Below, piece by piece: positions 36,264-45,665 of a stretch of 64,000 bases of DNA. Under the pieces are notes generated by a model. That model did no database searches. It saw only the letters and a list, made by a program, of their open reading frames with translations, and had not been told where the DNA came from. The DNA lies in the NCBI RefSeq assembly GCF_003385115.1, contig NZ_QUNI01000012.1, positions 62,001 through 126,000 on the forward strand, written 5' to 3'. Numbering within the stretch: the stretch's first letter is position 1; each line of letters begins with the position of its first letter. The position numbers were made by a program, and so were the translations under genes. The stretch comes from Flavobacterium aquicola (GTDB lineage: Bacteria > Bacteroidota > Bacteroidia > Flavobacteriales > Flavobacteriaceae).

Positions 36264-38396
36264 ATGATACAAATTAAAATGAATAAGTACGATCTCCTTG
36301 ATAAATTGAGATTTCGTCTTACAGTACTTTTAGTATTTTTAAGTTTAACTGCTTCTGTCCAAGCACAGCTAAGTGGTAATCCTTTGTTCACAGGAGCTGA
36401 TCCCGAGATTCATTACTTTAACAATAAGTATTATATCTACACTACGGCGACTTATGGCACACAGTTTCATGCCTATTCCTCAAACGATCTGACTAACTGG
36501 ATTGACGAAGGTCTTATTTTTGATCTTTATCCGGACAGCCCTTGGTCACAAAATAATGGCTGGGCGCCAGCAGTCGTTTTCCGCAACAATAAATATTATT
36601 TTTATTATACTGCCGAGACTAAAATAGGCGTGGCGGTTGGGAATACGCCTATTGGTCCTTTTACAGATATTGGAGCACCGCTTATAGGAACAGATCCTTA
36701 TACTGATGATATTATCGATGCCGATGTTTTTGTTGATGATGATGGACAGGCCTATATTTATTATGGAGGATCAGGCAAAAGCAGAATGGTGGTTCGTAAA
36801 TTAAATGCCGATATGGTTTCGCTGGCAACAGGGCCTACAGATATAACTCCTGTAAATTATACTGAAGGACCTTATATGGTAAAGCGCAAAGGTATTTATT
36901 ACATGATGTATTCTAATGGATCCTGGTTTAATGATACTTACAATGTGCAGTATTCAACATCAAGCTCACCCATGGGACCTTGGACTTATAGAGGGAAGAT
37001 ATTAAGTTCCAACATTGAGGATAAAGGTCCGGGGCATCATGGAGTTTTAAAAATAGGAAACTGTGATGAGTATTATATTATTTACCATCGTTATGAAAAT
37101 AGTGCTTCTGGGGACAGAAAAATTGCTATTGACAGAATGTATTTCAATTCGTCAGATTTGATTGATCCTGTTAATATGACTAATTATGGTGTTGCGCCTA
37201 GAGTATTAGATCAATCCTGTCCTACACAAAATATTGTTTCAGGAGGAATTTATAAGTTAACGCACAAAGGAACTAATCAATGTCTGGATGTTTTTAATAA
37301 CAGCAGCCAGTCGGGAGCAAACGTACAGCAAAGTACAGACAACGGCAGTGATGCCCAAAGATGGTATATTACAAAAGAAGCCGATGGTTTCTATAAATTA
37401 ACACACAAAGGAACAGCACAGGTTTTAGATGTTGATAATAATAGCAGTCAGGCTGGTGCCAATGTACAGCAATGGACCGATCTTGGTACCGATGCACAGC
37501 GCTGGAAAATTGAAATGATGTCTGATGGTTACTGCAAATTAACCCACAAAGGAACTACTCAATGTCTGGATGTAGATAACAATAGTAATCAATCAGGGGC
37601 GAATGTGCAGCAATGGGGAGATAATCTTGCTGCCAATAATGATGCGCAGCGATGGAAACTTGATCTCATAGAAGTTCCGATTGTTTCCGGAGGGATTTAT
37701 CAGCTGACTCATAAAGGTACTAACCAAAGACTGGATGTGAGCGGAGGCAGTACGCAGCAAGGTGCTAATGTGCAGCAGCACAACCCTAATGAGACTGATG
37801 CACAGCGCTGGGTTATCACAAAAGAATCTGACGGTTTTTATAAATTAACTCATAGAGGAACTAATCAGGTTTTGGACGTTGATAACAATAGCAGTCAGGC
37901 TGGAGCAAATGTACAGCAGTGGACAGATCTTGGCACCAATGCACAGCGCTGGAAAATTGAATTGATGCCTGACGGTTATTTTAAGCTAACCCATAAAAAC
38001 ACTTCTTTATGTCTAGATGTTGTAAATAATCTTGCAGAACCAGGAACGAATGTACACCAATATACAGATAATGGTAACGACGCACAGCGCTGGAAACTCG
38101 ATCTGGTAAAACCTATAGCAAATACTGCCAAAATAGCTAAATCACAATTAAAAACTGATGATGAAGCGGGGCCAATAGCTTTAAATGTTTATCCAAATCC
38201 GGTAAAGAATACACTTTTTTTTACTGCAGAAATGACTGGAACTCATGTTAGTATTTTGTCTTCAGCAGGAAACTTAGTTTCACAGCAAAAAGTAACGAAT
38301 AACAGTGTAGATGTTTCAGGTTTAGCGTCAGGAATTTATTTTGTGGTCTTTGATAAAGATGGAATAAAAAGCACAAAAAGATTTATTAAAAAATAA
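36264..38396 (+). CDS. T9SS-secreted GH43 hydrolase with two ricin-type beta-trefoils
   Basis: A protein of 710 residues with signal peptide (TASVQAQL). GH43 propeller at about 36-320 with base Asp46 (GADPEIHYF), modulator Asp152 (IIDADVF) and acid Glu201 (NYTEGPY). Six repeats of about 47 residues follow from about 324 to 617, each ending in a DAQRW(K/Y/V) Q-x-W motif; they form two beta-trefoils of the CBM13/ricin type. A T9SS tail (VYPNPVKNTLFF) ends KRFIKK. It should be exported and act on wall glycan held by the lectin domains. The substrate is not certain: arabinofuranosidase, xylosidase or galactofuranosidase are possible. It is a close tandem paralogue of the next gene. Confidence 0.9.
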   Translation: MIQIKMNKYDLLDKLRFRLTVLLVFLSLTASVQAQLSGNPLFTGADPEIHYFNNKYYIYTTATYGTQFHAYSSNDLTNWIDEGLIFDLYPDSPWSQNNGWAPAVVFRNNKYYFYYTAETKIGVAVGNTPIGPFTDIGAPLIGTDPYTDDIIDADVFVDDDGQAYIYYGGSGKSRMVVRKLNADMVSLATGPTDITPVNYTEGPYMVKRKGIYYMMYSNGSWFNDTYNVQYSTSSSPMGPWTYRGKILSSNIEDKGPGHHGVLKIGNCDEYYIIYHRYENSASGDRKIAIDRMYFNSSDLIDPVNMTNYGVAPRVLDQSCPTQNIVSGGIYKLTHKGTNQCLDVFNNSSQSGANVQQSTDNGSDAQRWYITKEADGFYKLTHKGTAQVLDVDNNSSQAGANVQQWTDLGTDAQRWKIEMMSDGYCKLTHKGTTQCLDVDNNSNQSGANVQQWGDNLAANNDAQRWKLDLIEVPIVSGGIYQLTHKGTNQRLDVSGGSTQQGANVQQHNPNETDAQRWVITKESDGFYKLTHRGTNQVLDVDNNSSQAGANVQQWTDLGTNAQRWKIELMPDGYFKLTHKNTSLCLDVVNNLAEPGTNVHQYTDNGNDAQRWKLDLVKPIANTAKIAKSQLKTDDEAGPIALNVYPNPVKNTLFFTAEMTGTHVSILSSAGNLVSQQKVTNNSVDVSGLASGIYFVVFDKDGIKSTKRFIKK
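37234..38103 (+). repeat. Six ricin-type coding repeats, with two near-identical trefoil units
   Basis: Six repeats of roughly 140 bases. The second unit of each trefoil is almost identical at DNA level: the stretches starting near 37430 and 37878 both read GTTGATAA(T/C)AATAGCAGTC and continue alike through the QQW and AQRWKIE codons. This points to recent duplication of a whole trefoil. Confidence 0.8.
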
Positions 38397-38524
38397 CACC
38401 AAACAAAATTCTGCAGTTTTCTAAACTAAGAATTAATTTAATTAATTGACATCTCTAAAAACGGATTGTTATTACAGTTTAAAAAGAAACAGTAAGTTTT
38501 TAGAGAGTTTTAAAAATAGTAATT

Positions 38525-41074
38525 ATGATGCGAATTATAAAAAGCAGTTATAATCTAATTAACCAAACAAGATTTCGTCTTACGGTATTTTTAATGTTTA
38601 TAAGTTCAGCTGCTTCGGTGCAGGCACAAACCAGTGGTAATCCTTTATTTTCGGGTGCGGACCCCGAAATTCATTATTTTGAAAATAAATATTATATCTA
38701 TACTACTGCCACTTACGGCACGCAGTTTCATGCTTACTCCTCAATTGATTTAACCAACTGGAAGGACGAAGGTGTTATCATGGATCTTTATCCGGATAGT
38801 CCCTGGGCACAAAATAATGGCTGGGCACCAGCAGTTGTTTTCCACAATAACAAATACTATTTCTATTATACGGCCGAAGCCAAAATAGGCGTTGCAGTGG
38901 GTGATACGCCCATTGGACCTTTTAAAGATACAAATGCTGCGCCGCTTATCGCAACAGACCCAAAGATGACTGATATTATTGATGCCATGGTGTTTACAGA
39001 TGACGATGGTCAAAGCTATATTTATTATGGAGGCTCAGGTCAAAGCAAATTATCGGTGCGTAAATTAGGAGCCGATATGGTTTCAGTTTCTGCACCTACA
39101 GACATAACGCCTCAAAATTATACTGAAGGGCCATTTATGGTAAAGCGGAAAGGTATTTATTATATGATGTATTCTAATGGCTTTTGGGGCAATGACAGTT
39201 ATAATGTGCAATATTCTACTTCCACAACTCCAGTGGGGCCTTGGACATATAGAGGAAGTGTGCTTAGTTCTAATTCAGAAGATAAAGGACCTGGACATCA
39301 TTCTGTTATAAAAATGGGTGACTGCGACGAATACTATATTGTATATCATCGTTATGAAAACGGATCAAGCGGAGATCGAAAAATTGCCATTGATCATATG
39401 TATTTTAATGCAAATGATTTAATCGAACCCGTAAATATGACTAATTATGGGGTAAAACCAAGAATACCCGATAATACATGTTCATCACTGCCTGTCTCTC
39501 CAATTGTTTCGGGAGGTATTTATAAGCTATCACACAAAGGGACTAATCAGTATCTGGAAGCAGCAGGCAATAGCAGTCAGCCGGGTGCCAATGTTCAGCA
39601 GAATAATGACAGTGGCAGCGATTCACAGCGCTGGGTTATTACTCTTGAATCTGATGGTTTTCATAAACTGACACACAAAAACACCAATCAATGTTTAGAG
39701 GCAGAAAACGGCAGTAATCAGCCTGACGCAAATGTACAGCAGGGAACTGATAGTGGTGCCGACAGTCAGCATTGGAATTTAGAAGCTATGACAGATGGTT
39801 ATTTTAAGATAACGCATAAAGGAACCAATCAATGTTTAGATGTAGATCAAAATAGTAATGCTCCCCTTGCCAATGTGAAACAATACACAGATAACGGAAG
39901 CGACGGACAGCGCTGGAAATTGGAATTAGTTGAAATTCCAGTTGTTTCCGGAGGTTTATATAAGCTGACGCATAAAGGAACTAATCAGGTCTTAAGTGTA
40001 GATAAAGACAGTACTACGCCGGGAGCCAATGTACATCAGTGGACTGACAGCGGTAATGTTGATGCGCAGCGCTGGTATGTTACACTGGAAAGTGATGGGT
40101 TTTATCAGTTAAAGCACAAGGGAACAAATCAGGTTTTAGATGTTGATAATAATAGCGGTAATGATGGTGCCAATGTGCATCAGTGGGATGATACTGATAA
40201 TGATGCCCAGCGCTGGAAATTGGATTTGATGCCTGACGGTTATTTTAAATTAACACATAAAGGAACGACTAAATGTCTCGATGTTAACAATAACCTTGCG
40301 GAGCCAGGGACAAATGTGCAGCAGTGGAATGACATTGATAATAATCCTGCCCAGCGCTGGAAAATGGATTTGATGCCAGATGTGAATCCAGTAATTGGCA
40401 CCGGAAATGGTCTGTCAGGAAATTATTTCAACGGAATGAATTTTAATACACCTGCATTAAGCAGAGTGGATGCTGCCATTAATTTTGACTGGGGATTTAC
40501 TTCTCCGGGAGCAGGCGTAGATCAAGATCAGTTCACAGTACGCTGGACAGGTCGAGTACAGCCAAAATATACTGGTGAGTATACTTTTTATGTGACTAGC
40601 AACAACGGAAGAAGACTCTGGGTCAACAACCAGTTAATTATTGATAAATGGATTGATGATACAGCCGAAAACAGAGGTAAAATTTTCCTTGTAGCAGGTG
40701 AAAAATATGATATTAAATTAGAATATTTTGAAAACAGCAGTGCAGCTTCCTGCAAATTAGAATGGTCAAATTTTTTACAGGGCAGAGAAGTTATAGGCAA
40801 ATCGCAGTTTTATGACAGCACTTTGGGTATTCACGATTTGCAGCAAAACCATCAGATTGTAATAACAAATCCTGTAGATCAGGTATTGCATATTACTTCG
40901 GATATTAATCTATCAAACGCTGATATAAAAATATTTGATATTCAAGGTAGACTGTTAAGTAATCCTAAAAAGTTCTACAATGATCTGTATGTCGGTAATT
41001 TAACTAAGGGTGTCTATATCCTGCAGGTTCAAATGAACGGCGATAAATATGTAAAGAAATTTATTAAAAAATAA
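38525..41074 (+). CDS. T9SS-secreted GH43 hydrolase with two ricin-type beta-trefoils and a PA14 domain
   Basis: A protein of 849 residues with signal peptide (AASVQAQT). GH43 propeller (about 36-320) with Asp46 (GADPEIHYF), Asp153 (IIDAMVF) and Glu201 (NYTEGPF). Two beta-trefoils (about 326-620) have repeats ending SQRW, SQHW, GQRW, AQRW. A PA14 domain (about 628-760, GLSGNYFNG, FTVRWTGRVQPKYTGEYTFYV) is a carbohydrate-binding beta-sandwich. The T9SS-type tail (about 779-849) ends KYVKKFIKK and is of a different lineage from the three preceding tails. The catalytic and lectin parts are closely similar to the gene at 36264, so the pair arose by tandem duplication, and this copy gained PA14 and a different tail. 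Substrate uncertain. Confidence 0.9.
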   Translation: MMRIIKSSYNLINQTRFRLTVFLMFISSAASVQAQTSGNPLFSGADPEIHYFENKYYIYTTATYGTQFHAYSSIDLTNWKDEGVIMDLYPDSPWAQNNGWAPAVVFHNNKYYFYYTAEAKIGVAVGDTPIGPFKDTNAAPLIATDPKMTDIIDAMVFTDDDGQSYIYYGGSGQSKLSVRKLGADMVSVSAPTDITPQNYTEGPFMVKRKGIYYMMYSNGFWGNDSYNVQYSTSTTPVGPWTYRGSVLSSNSEDKGPGHHSVIKMGDCDEYYIVYHRYENGSSGDRKIAIDHMYFNANDLIEPVNMTNYGVKPRIPDNTCSSLPVSPIVSGGIYKLSHKGTNQYLEAAGNSSQPGANVQQNNDSGSDSQRWVITLESDGFHKLTHKNTNQCLEAENGSNQPDANVQQGTDSGADSQHWNLEAMTDGYFKITHKGTNQCLDVDQNSNAPLANVKQYTDNGSDGQRWKLELVEIPVVSGGLYKLTHKGTNQVLSVDKDSTTPGANVHQWTDSGNVDAQRWYVTLESDGFYQLKHKGTNQVLDVDNNSGNDGANVHQWDDTDNDAQRWKLDLMPDGYFKLTHKGTTKCLDVNNNLAEPGTNVQQWNDIDNNPAQRWKMDLMPDVNPVIGTGNGLSGNYFNGMNFNTPALSRVDAAINFDWGFTSPGAGVDQDQFTVRWTGRVQPKYTGEYTFYVTSNNGRRLWVNNQLIIDKWIDDTAENRGKIFLVAGEKYDIKLEYFENSSAASCKLEWSNFLQGREVIGKSQFYDSTLGIHDLQQNHQIVITNPVDQVLHITSDINLSNADIKIFDIQGRLLSNPKKFYNDLYVGNLTKGVYILQVQMNGDKYVKKFIKK
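39502..40380 (+). repeat. Six ricin-type coding repeats in the second GH43 gene
   Basis: Repeats of about 140 bases encode KLTHKGTNQ-type starts and QRW ends and form two beta-trefoils. The set is homologous to that at 37234-38103 but more diverged between its own units (for example QHWNLEA in the second). Confidence 0.75.
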
Positions 41075-41163
41075 ACCCAGAATAAAAAATATATGCTTAA
41101 AATAAATTATTGATTTGGATAATAATTTTAAGTTTTTATTGAAGATTAATTTTAAATGAGAAT

Positions 41164-44100
41164 ATGAAAACAAAACAATTTTTACTTACAATTTTTAGCT
41201 TTGCTTCGGCAGCGTTAATGGCACAGGAATTTAAACCCGAAGCAAATCCAGCGGCGACGGTAGTGTCAGGAAACGCAAGATTTACGGTGCTTTCGCCTCG
41301 GGTAATACGTATGGAATGGAGTGCAGATGCCAAGTTTACAGACAATGCTTCTTTAACTTTTGTTAATAGAAACCTTCCAGTGCCGGCTTTTACGAAAAAA
41401 GAGACTAATGGTGTTCTCCAAATAACTACAGATGCTGTAAAGCTAAAATATAAAATAGGTTCAGGTAAGTTTACCCAAAATAATTTGAGTGTGGATTTTA
41501 TTGTTAATGGTAAAAATACAACTTGGAAAGTGGGAATGCAGAATACTAGAAATCTATTGGGAACAACCAGAACTCTAGATGGAGTTGATGGAGCTGCCAA
41601 GGAACTGGAGCAAGGCATAATTTCACGTGACGGATGGTATTTGATAGACGACAGTGAACGCCCGCTTTTTGACAATTCCGAATGGGCGTGGGTAATGGCA
41701 AGACCAGGAGATAAACCTCAGGATTTATATCTTTTTGCTTATGATTCCAATTATAAAATTGCTCTGAAAGACTACACGGATATTGCAGGTAAAATTGCTA
41801 TGCCTCCGCGATTTTCCTTTGGTGCATGGTGGTCGCGCTATAGAGAATATACCGATACTGAATTTCGTGAACTTGTTGGCGAATTCAAGACACATGATGT
41901 ACCTCTTGATGTATTTGTGATTGATATTGACTGGCACGTAAAATCATTGCCTGAATTTTTCAAAAATGGACAAAGGCAAAGAGATCAAGCGGGCGAAGAT
42001 GCCGGATGGACTGGGTTTACATGGAATAAGGATTTCTTTCCTTCTCCAGAAAAGTTTTTAAAATGGACAAATGAGCAGCATCTCAAAACTTGTTTAAACC
42101 TGCATCCGGCTTCAGGTATACAGCCATTTGAGGAAGTATACCCCGAAATGGCCAAAGCTATGGGTATTGATCCGGCTACAAAAAAGTTTGTGCCTTTTGA
42201 TATTACAGATAAAAAATTTGCAACCAATTATATGAATCTCGTGCTGCATCCGATTGAAAAAGCTGGTGTAGATTTTTGGTGGCTTGACTGGCAGCAATGG
42301 GGAAACACTAATATTCCAGGAGTTAACCCTACTTTCTATTTAAACTACGTGCACTATAGCGACATGGAACGCCAAGACAAAGTACGTCCGCTTATATTTC
42401 ACCGTTGGGGAGGATTAGGAAATCACAGGTATCAAATCGGATTTTCTGGAGATACGCATGTAACTTGGAAATCATTGGATTATCAGCCTTATTTTACATC
42501 CACTGCGGCCAATGTTGGATTTGGATACTGGAGTCATGATATTGGAGGACATCAAGGGGATGCCGGTTCTCCTGAACTTTATACAAGATGGATTCAATGG
42601 GGCATTTTTAGTCCAATATTTAGAACCCACGCTACTTCAGAACCACAGCATGAGCGCCGTATATGGGCTTATCCGCTTGAAAATTTCCAAATTATGCGGG
42701 ATGCTTATTTATTGAGATATTCTTTAGTGCCGTACCTATATAATGAAGCTCGTAATACTTATGAGACTGGTGTTTCTACTGTGCATCCAATGTATTATGA
42801 TTATCCAAAAGACGAAAATGCATATTCTATGCCTAACCAATATATGTTTGGCCGTGATATGATAGCACATCCTATTACTAAACCTATCGATAATGGAAGT
42901 ATATTTCTTTCGCACGAAACATGGCTTCCTGAGGGTAAATGGTATGAATGCAGTACAGGAAGTATTCTGGAAGGAAACAAAAAAGTTACAATGCCTTTCA
43001 CTTTAGGAGATATTCCTGTTTTTGTAAAAGAAGGAGCTATTATCCCTATGCAGTCAAAAGTTGAAAGAACAGATGAATCACCGCTTAACCCGCTTATTCT
43101 TTCATTTTATCCTGGTGAAAAAGGAGCTTTGAAACTATATGAAGATGAGGGTAACAATAATAATTTCAAGAAAGGTGCCTTTACATACACACCTGTTACT
43201 TCGGAGCGTTCAGGTAATGCAATGAATATTACTATAGCAGCAGCAGAAGGTTCATTCCCTGGAATGCTGTCTTCAAGAGGTTATGAGCTCCGTTTTCCCT
43301 GCTCTTTCCCTCCAATAAGTGTAACTGTCAACGGACAGAATATTCCATTCAGTGATGTTGCCAAAGCTGGCAGCTGGATTTATTCTGGAAACGATTTTGA
43401 AACGACTGTTTATGTACCAGAATCTGCAACGAATAAAGCTGTTTCTGTTCAAATCCAATTTCCTGATTATGATCAGCAGCTTCTTTCAGGTAAAAAAGGA
43501 CAGCTTAAATACATCAAAAAATTCGAAACATTTCGTGTGACAAATAACTGGAATAACGGATTGTATAACGCTTCAGGAATTATTTCACTTTCGCAATTGG
43601 GTCAGAATCTGGATTATAATCTTAAAGATATAAAAGCTGAGGTTGATAAATTTGATGATCGCTGGAACAATGCTCTTTTGGTCATTCAATCTGCTAGTGA
43701 AACAAATAAAGTGTACAGACCTTATTACGAATTACTTAAAAAGTATGGAAATATTGCCGAAAGACCAGAATTTAAAAACACGGCAAGCGCACTAGAATCA
43801 GGAACAAAGGCTAAAGTTGAATTTATTACAAAAGGAACTGATAAAATTTATTACACAACAGATGGATCTGTTCCAACACGCAATTCACAGCTTTACACAA
43901 AAGCAGTAGAAACTGCAGTTCCAGTACGTGTAAACGCTATTGCTTGTCCCGAAGGAAATGGAGTTTGCAGTTCTGCCGTATCAAAAATATTTTATGATAA
44001 AAACAAAGGATTAAGTTATAGTCTGTACAAAGGAACTTGGAATAAAATACCAGATTTTAATAAACTTACTCCAGTTGACAAAGGCTATGTTCCTGATTTT

Positions 44101-44412
44101 GATTTGAGCAAAATTAAACATGATGCTACTAGTTATGGTGTTGAGTATAATGGTTCTGTAAACATTCCTGCTGATGGAAAATATACTTTCTATATAGGTT
44201 CTGATGATGGAAGTAAACTCTACATCAATAACGAACTGATAATTGATAATGATGGATTACACGGTTTTAACGAAAAAAGTGCAGAAATAACAGTAAAGAA
44301 AGGGCAGCTGCCAATTCGTGTAGAATATTTTCAAGAAAACTATGGAGACGGACTTTCAGTCGAGTTTTCATCTGATAAAATTGCTAAAACCAGTCTTTTT
44401 CCATCTTTTTAA
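41164..44412 (+). CDS. GH31 glycosidase with C-terminal PA14 domain, secreted
   Basis: A protein of 1082 residues with signal peptide (AALMAQE). GH31 fold: N-terminal beta-sandwich, TIM barrel from about 215 with likely nucleophile Asp375 (FWWLDWQQW) and acid/base Asp430 (GFSGDTHVTW). Proximal and distal beta domains follow to about 780. A chitobiase-C-like segment (YYTTDGSVPTRNSQLY, about 880-935) and a PA14 domain (about 950-1080, GKYTFYIGSDDGSKLYINNE) follow. The WLDWQQW site differs from the WNDMNEP form of the GH31 at 32034, so the two belong to different GH31 subfamilies with different substrates. There is no T9SS tail, so it is probably periplasmic or released otherwise. It is the last gene before the terminator at 44484. 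Confidence 0.9.
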   Translation: MKTKQFLLTIFSFASAALMAQEFKPEANPAATVVSGNARFTVLSPRVIRMEWSADAKFTDNASLTFVNRNLPVPAFTKKETNGVLQITTDAVKLKYKIGSGKFTQNNLSVDFIVNGKNTTWKVGMQNTRNLLGTTRTLDGVDGAAKELEQGIISRDGWYLIDDSERPLFDNSEWAWVMARPGDKPQDLYLFAYDSNYKIALKDYTDIAGKIAMPPRFSFGAWWSRYREYTDTEFRELVGEFKTHDVPLDVFVIDIDWHVKSLPEFFKNGQRQRDQAGEDAGWTGFTWNKDFFPSPEKFLKWTNEQHLKTCLNLHPASGIQPFEEVYPEMAKAMGIDPATKKFVPFDITDKKFATNYMNLVLHPIEKAGVDFWWLDWQQWGNTNIPGVNPTFYLNYVHYSDMERQDKVRPLIFHRWGGLGNHRYQIGFSGDTHVTWKSLDYQPYFTSTAANVGFGYWSHDIGGHQGDAGSPELYTRWIQWGIFSPIFRTHATSEPQHERRIWAYPLENFQIMRDAYLLRYSLVPYLYNEARNTYETGVSTVHPMYYDYPKDENAYSMPNQYMFGRDMIAHPITKPIDNGSIFLSHETWLPEGKWYECSTGSILEGNKKVTMPFTLGDIPVFVKEGAIIPMQSKVERTDESPLNPLILSFYPGEKGALKLYEDEGNNNNFKKGAFTYTPVTSERSGNAMNITIAAAEGSFPGMLSSRGYELRFPCSFPPISVTVNGQNIPFSDVAKAGSWIYSGNDFETTVYVPESATNKAVSVQIQFPDYDQQLLSGKKGQLKYIKKFETFRVTNNWNNGLYNASGIISLSQLGQNLDYNLKDIKAEVDKFDDRWNNALLVIQSASETNKVYRPYYELLKKYGNIAERPEFKNTASALESGTKAKVEFITKGTDKIYYTTDGSVPTRNSQLYTKAVETAVPVRVNAIACPEGNGVCSSAVSKIFYDKNKGLSYSLYKGTWNKIPDFNKLTPVDKGYVPDFDLSKIKHDATSYGVEYNGSVNIPADGKYTFYIGSDDGSKLYINNELIIDNDGLHGFNEKSAEITVKKGQLPIRVEYFQENYGDGLSVEFSSDKIAKTSLFPSF

Positions 44413-44483
44413 AGTAAATGAATTAGCCGTCCGTCAATAAGTAAGATTTTAATATTAAATCGTTTACGGAGCTAGGCTAAAGC

Positions 44484-44528
44484 AAACCGATCAAGTGTGT
44501 TTACCACATTTGGTCGGTTTCTTTATTT
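44484..44528. terminator. Terminator between convergent GH31 and AraC-type genes
   Basis: A 16-base-pair stem (44484-44499 AAACCGATCAAGTGTG with 44505-44520) contains two G-U pairs and a 5-base loop, followed by CTTTATTTTA. It lies between converging genes and could end transcripts from both sides, though the T tract favours the plus strand. Confidence 0.7.
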
Positions 44529-44579
44529 TATATTGTTTTAAAACCAGCAAACAGACAATAGATTTGATGAGGTATATGA

Positions 44580-45470
44580 TTAAACATTTCGTTCCTGTTC
44601 TTTATATTTTGAAGGAGATATGCCCATGACTTTTCCAAAAATCCTGCTAAAATAAGCGGCGTCTTTAAATCCAAGTTTTGGATAGATATCGCTGATTTTT
44701 AAGTTTGATAATTCGAGATATTGACAAGCCTTTTCTATTTTTAAATTTATAAAATATTTAATGGGTGATTGTTTAGTTTCCTCTTGAAACAATGCAGAAA
44801 AGTGTGAAGGAGAGTAGTTAAAATGTTTTGCAAATTGATCTAAAGTCAGATTGTGCTCTACATTTTCACGCATATAATAAATGACTTTTTGACTAAACTG
44901 ATTTTCAATTCCATCACGATTACGAATCTGACGGAACTGGCTGTCATATTTAAAGGATGCTAGGAAATGAAAAAGACAAAGCGAAGCATAATTATAATGA
45001 TTACTATGAAAACTCAGTTCTAGGTTTTCATATATTTCTTCAAACATATCTATACGGTCCTGTAACCTGGAATCGACTTCAGGTAAGATTTGATAAGGGA
45101 TAATCGGTAAACTTAAAAAGGAAGACGCCAGTTTTCCTTTGAAATGTATCCAGTATATTGTCCATGGATTTGCTCTGTCAGCACCATAGCTATACGGTGT
45201 GTTTGGCGGTAAAATCAAATAATGATTTTCTTTAATAGCGTAAGTATTTCCTCCTACTTTATACCATCCTTCGCCCGAAGTACAGTAAATTAAAATATAA
45301 TAATCAACACCGGTGTCTTTCTTTATAAAGTGATATTTCACCGCAGGAAACAAGCCTATTTTTGTAGCGTATAGGCTCATTGTTAATGGGTTGTGTTCAT
45401 TGTTGTCAATAACTTCCGGACTGATAACAACTAATCTTTGTCCTTTAAATCCTTCTTTTTGCTGCAGCAT
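44580..45470 (-). CDS. AraC-family regulator with cupin-like sensor domain
   Basis: A protein of 296 residues. The N-terminal half (about 20-170) is a cupin-like sugar-sensing domain (GEGWYKVGGNTYAIKENHYLILPPNTPYSYG). The C-terminal 100 residues hold two helix-turn-helix motifs (LTLDQFAKHFNYSPSHFSALFQ and ISDIYPKLGFKDAAYFSRIFGKVMGISPSKYK). Such proteins usually activate sugar genes. It is divergent from the isomerase-kinase pair and region E PUL, with overlapping promoters in a 195-base gap, so it probably controls them and itself. The inducer is likely mannose or a mannose oligosaccharide, by context only. Confidence 0.92.
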   Translation of the reverse strand: MLQQKEGFKGQRLVVISPEVIDNNEHNPLTMSLYATKIGLFPAVKYHFIKKDTGVDYYILIYCTSGEGWYKVGGNTYAIKENHYLILPPNTPYSYGADRANPWTIYWIHFKGKLASSFLSLPIIPYQILPEVDSRLQDRIDMFEEIYENLELSFHSNHYNYASLCLFHFLASFKYDSQFRQIRNRDGIENQFSQKVIYYMRENVEHNLTLDQFAKHFNYSPSHFSALFQEETKQSPIKYFINLKIEKACQYLELSNLKISDIYPKLGFKDAAYFSRIFGKVMGISPSKYKEQERNV

Positions 45471-45515
45471 AATATAAGTAGTTTTATTTCGTAAGATAGT
45501 ACAAGTAAATCACAA

Positions 45516-45544
45516 CAAAGTTATATTTTTTTCACTTCAATCAA
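45516..45544 (-). promoter_or_regulatory. Promoter of the AraC-type gene (minus strand)
   Basis: On the minus strand TAACTTTG (45523-45516) fits TAnnTTTG, with TTG (45544-45542) 18 bases upstream. It overlaps the region just upstream of a plus-strand -7 candidate at 45548, so the divergent promoters share sequence. Confidence 0.55.
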
Positions 45545-45547
45545 CAA

Positions 45548-45555
45548 TATATTTG
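45548..45555 (+). promoter_or_regulatory. Candidate -7 element of the isomerase-kinase operon
   Basis: TATATTTG fits TAnnTTTG and lies 110 bases before the isomerase start. No TTG sits at the right distance upstream, which would suit a promoter that needs an activator such as the divergent AraC-type protein. Confidence 0.45.
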
Positions 45556-45665
45556 TACCGATCACATGAATCGCTTATTGTTTTTATTAGCCAAAAAGAT
45601 ATAGGTATTCGAGAGCTTTTAAGTTTGATGTGATAAAATTTTAGAATTAATCATCATTTTATATT

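Noticed and set aside
37234..38103. Regular repeats suggesting a CRISPR array
   Set aside because: The repeats are in frame, about 140 bases, and encode ricin-type lectin units; no short identical repeats with unique spacers exist in the window.
44455..44468. Possible third copy of the LacI operator (TTAAATCGTTTACG)
   Set aside because: The half-sites are one base closer than in the two real copies, the outer bases do not match, and it sits between convergent genes with no promoter.
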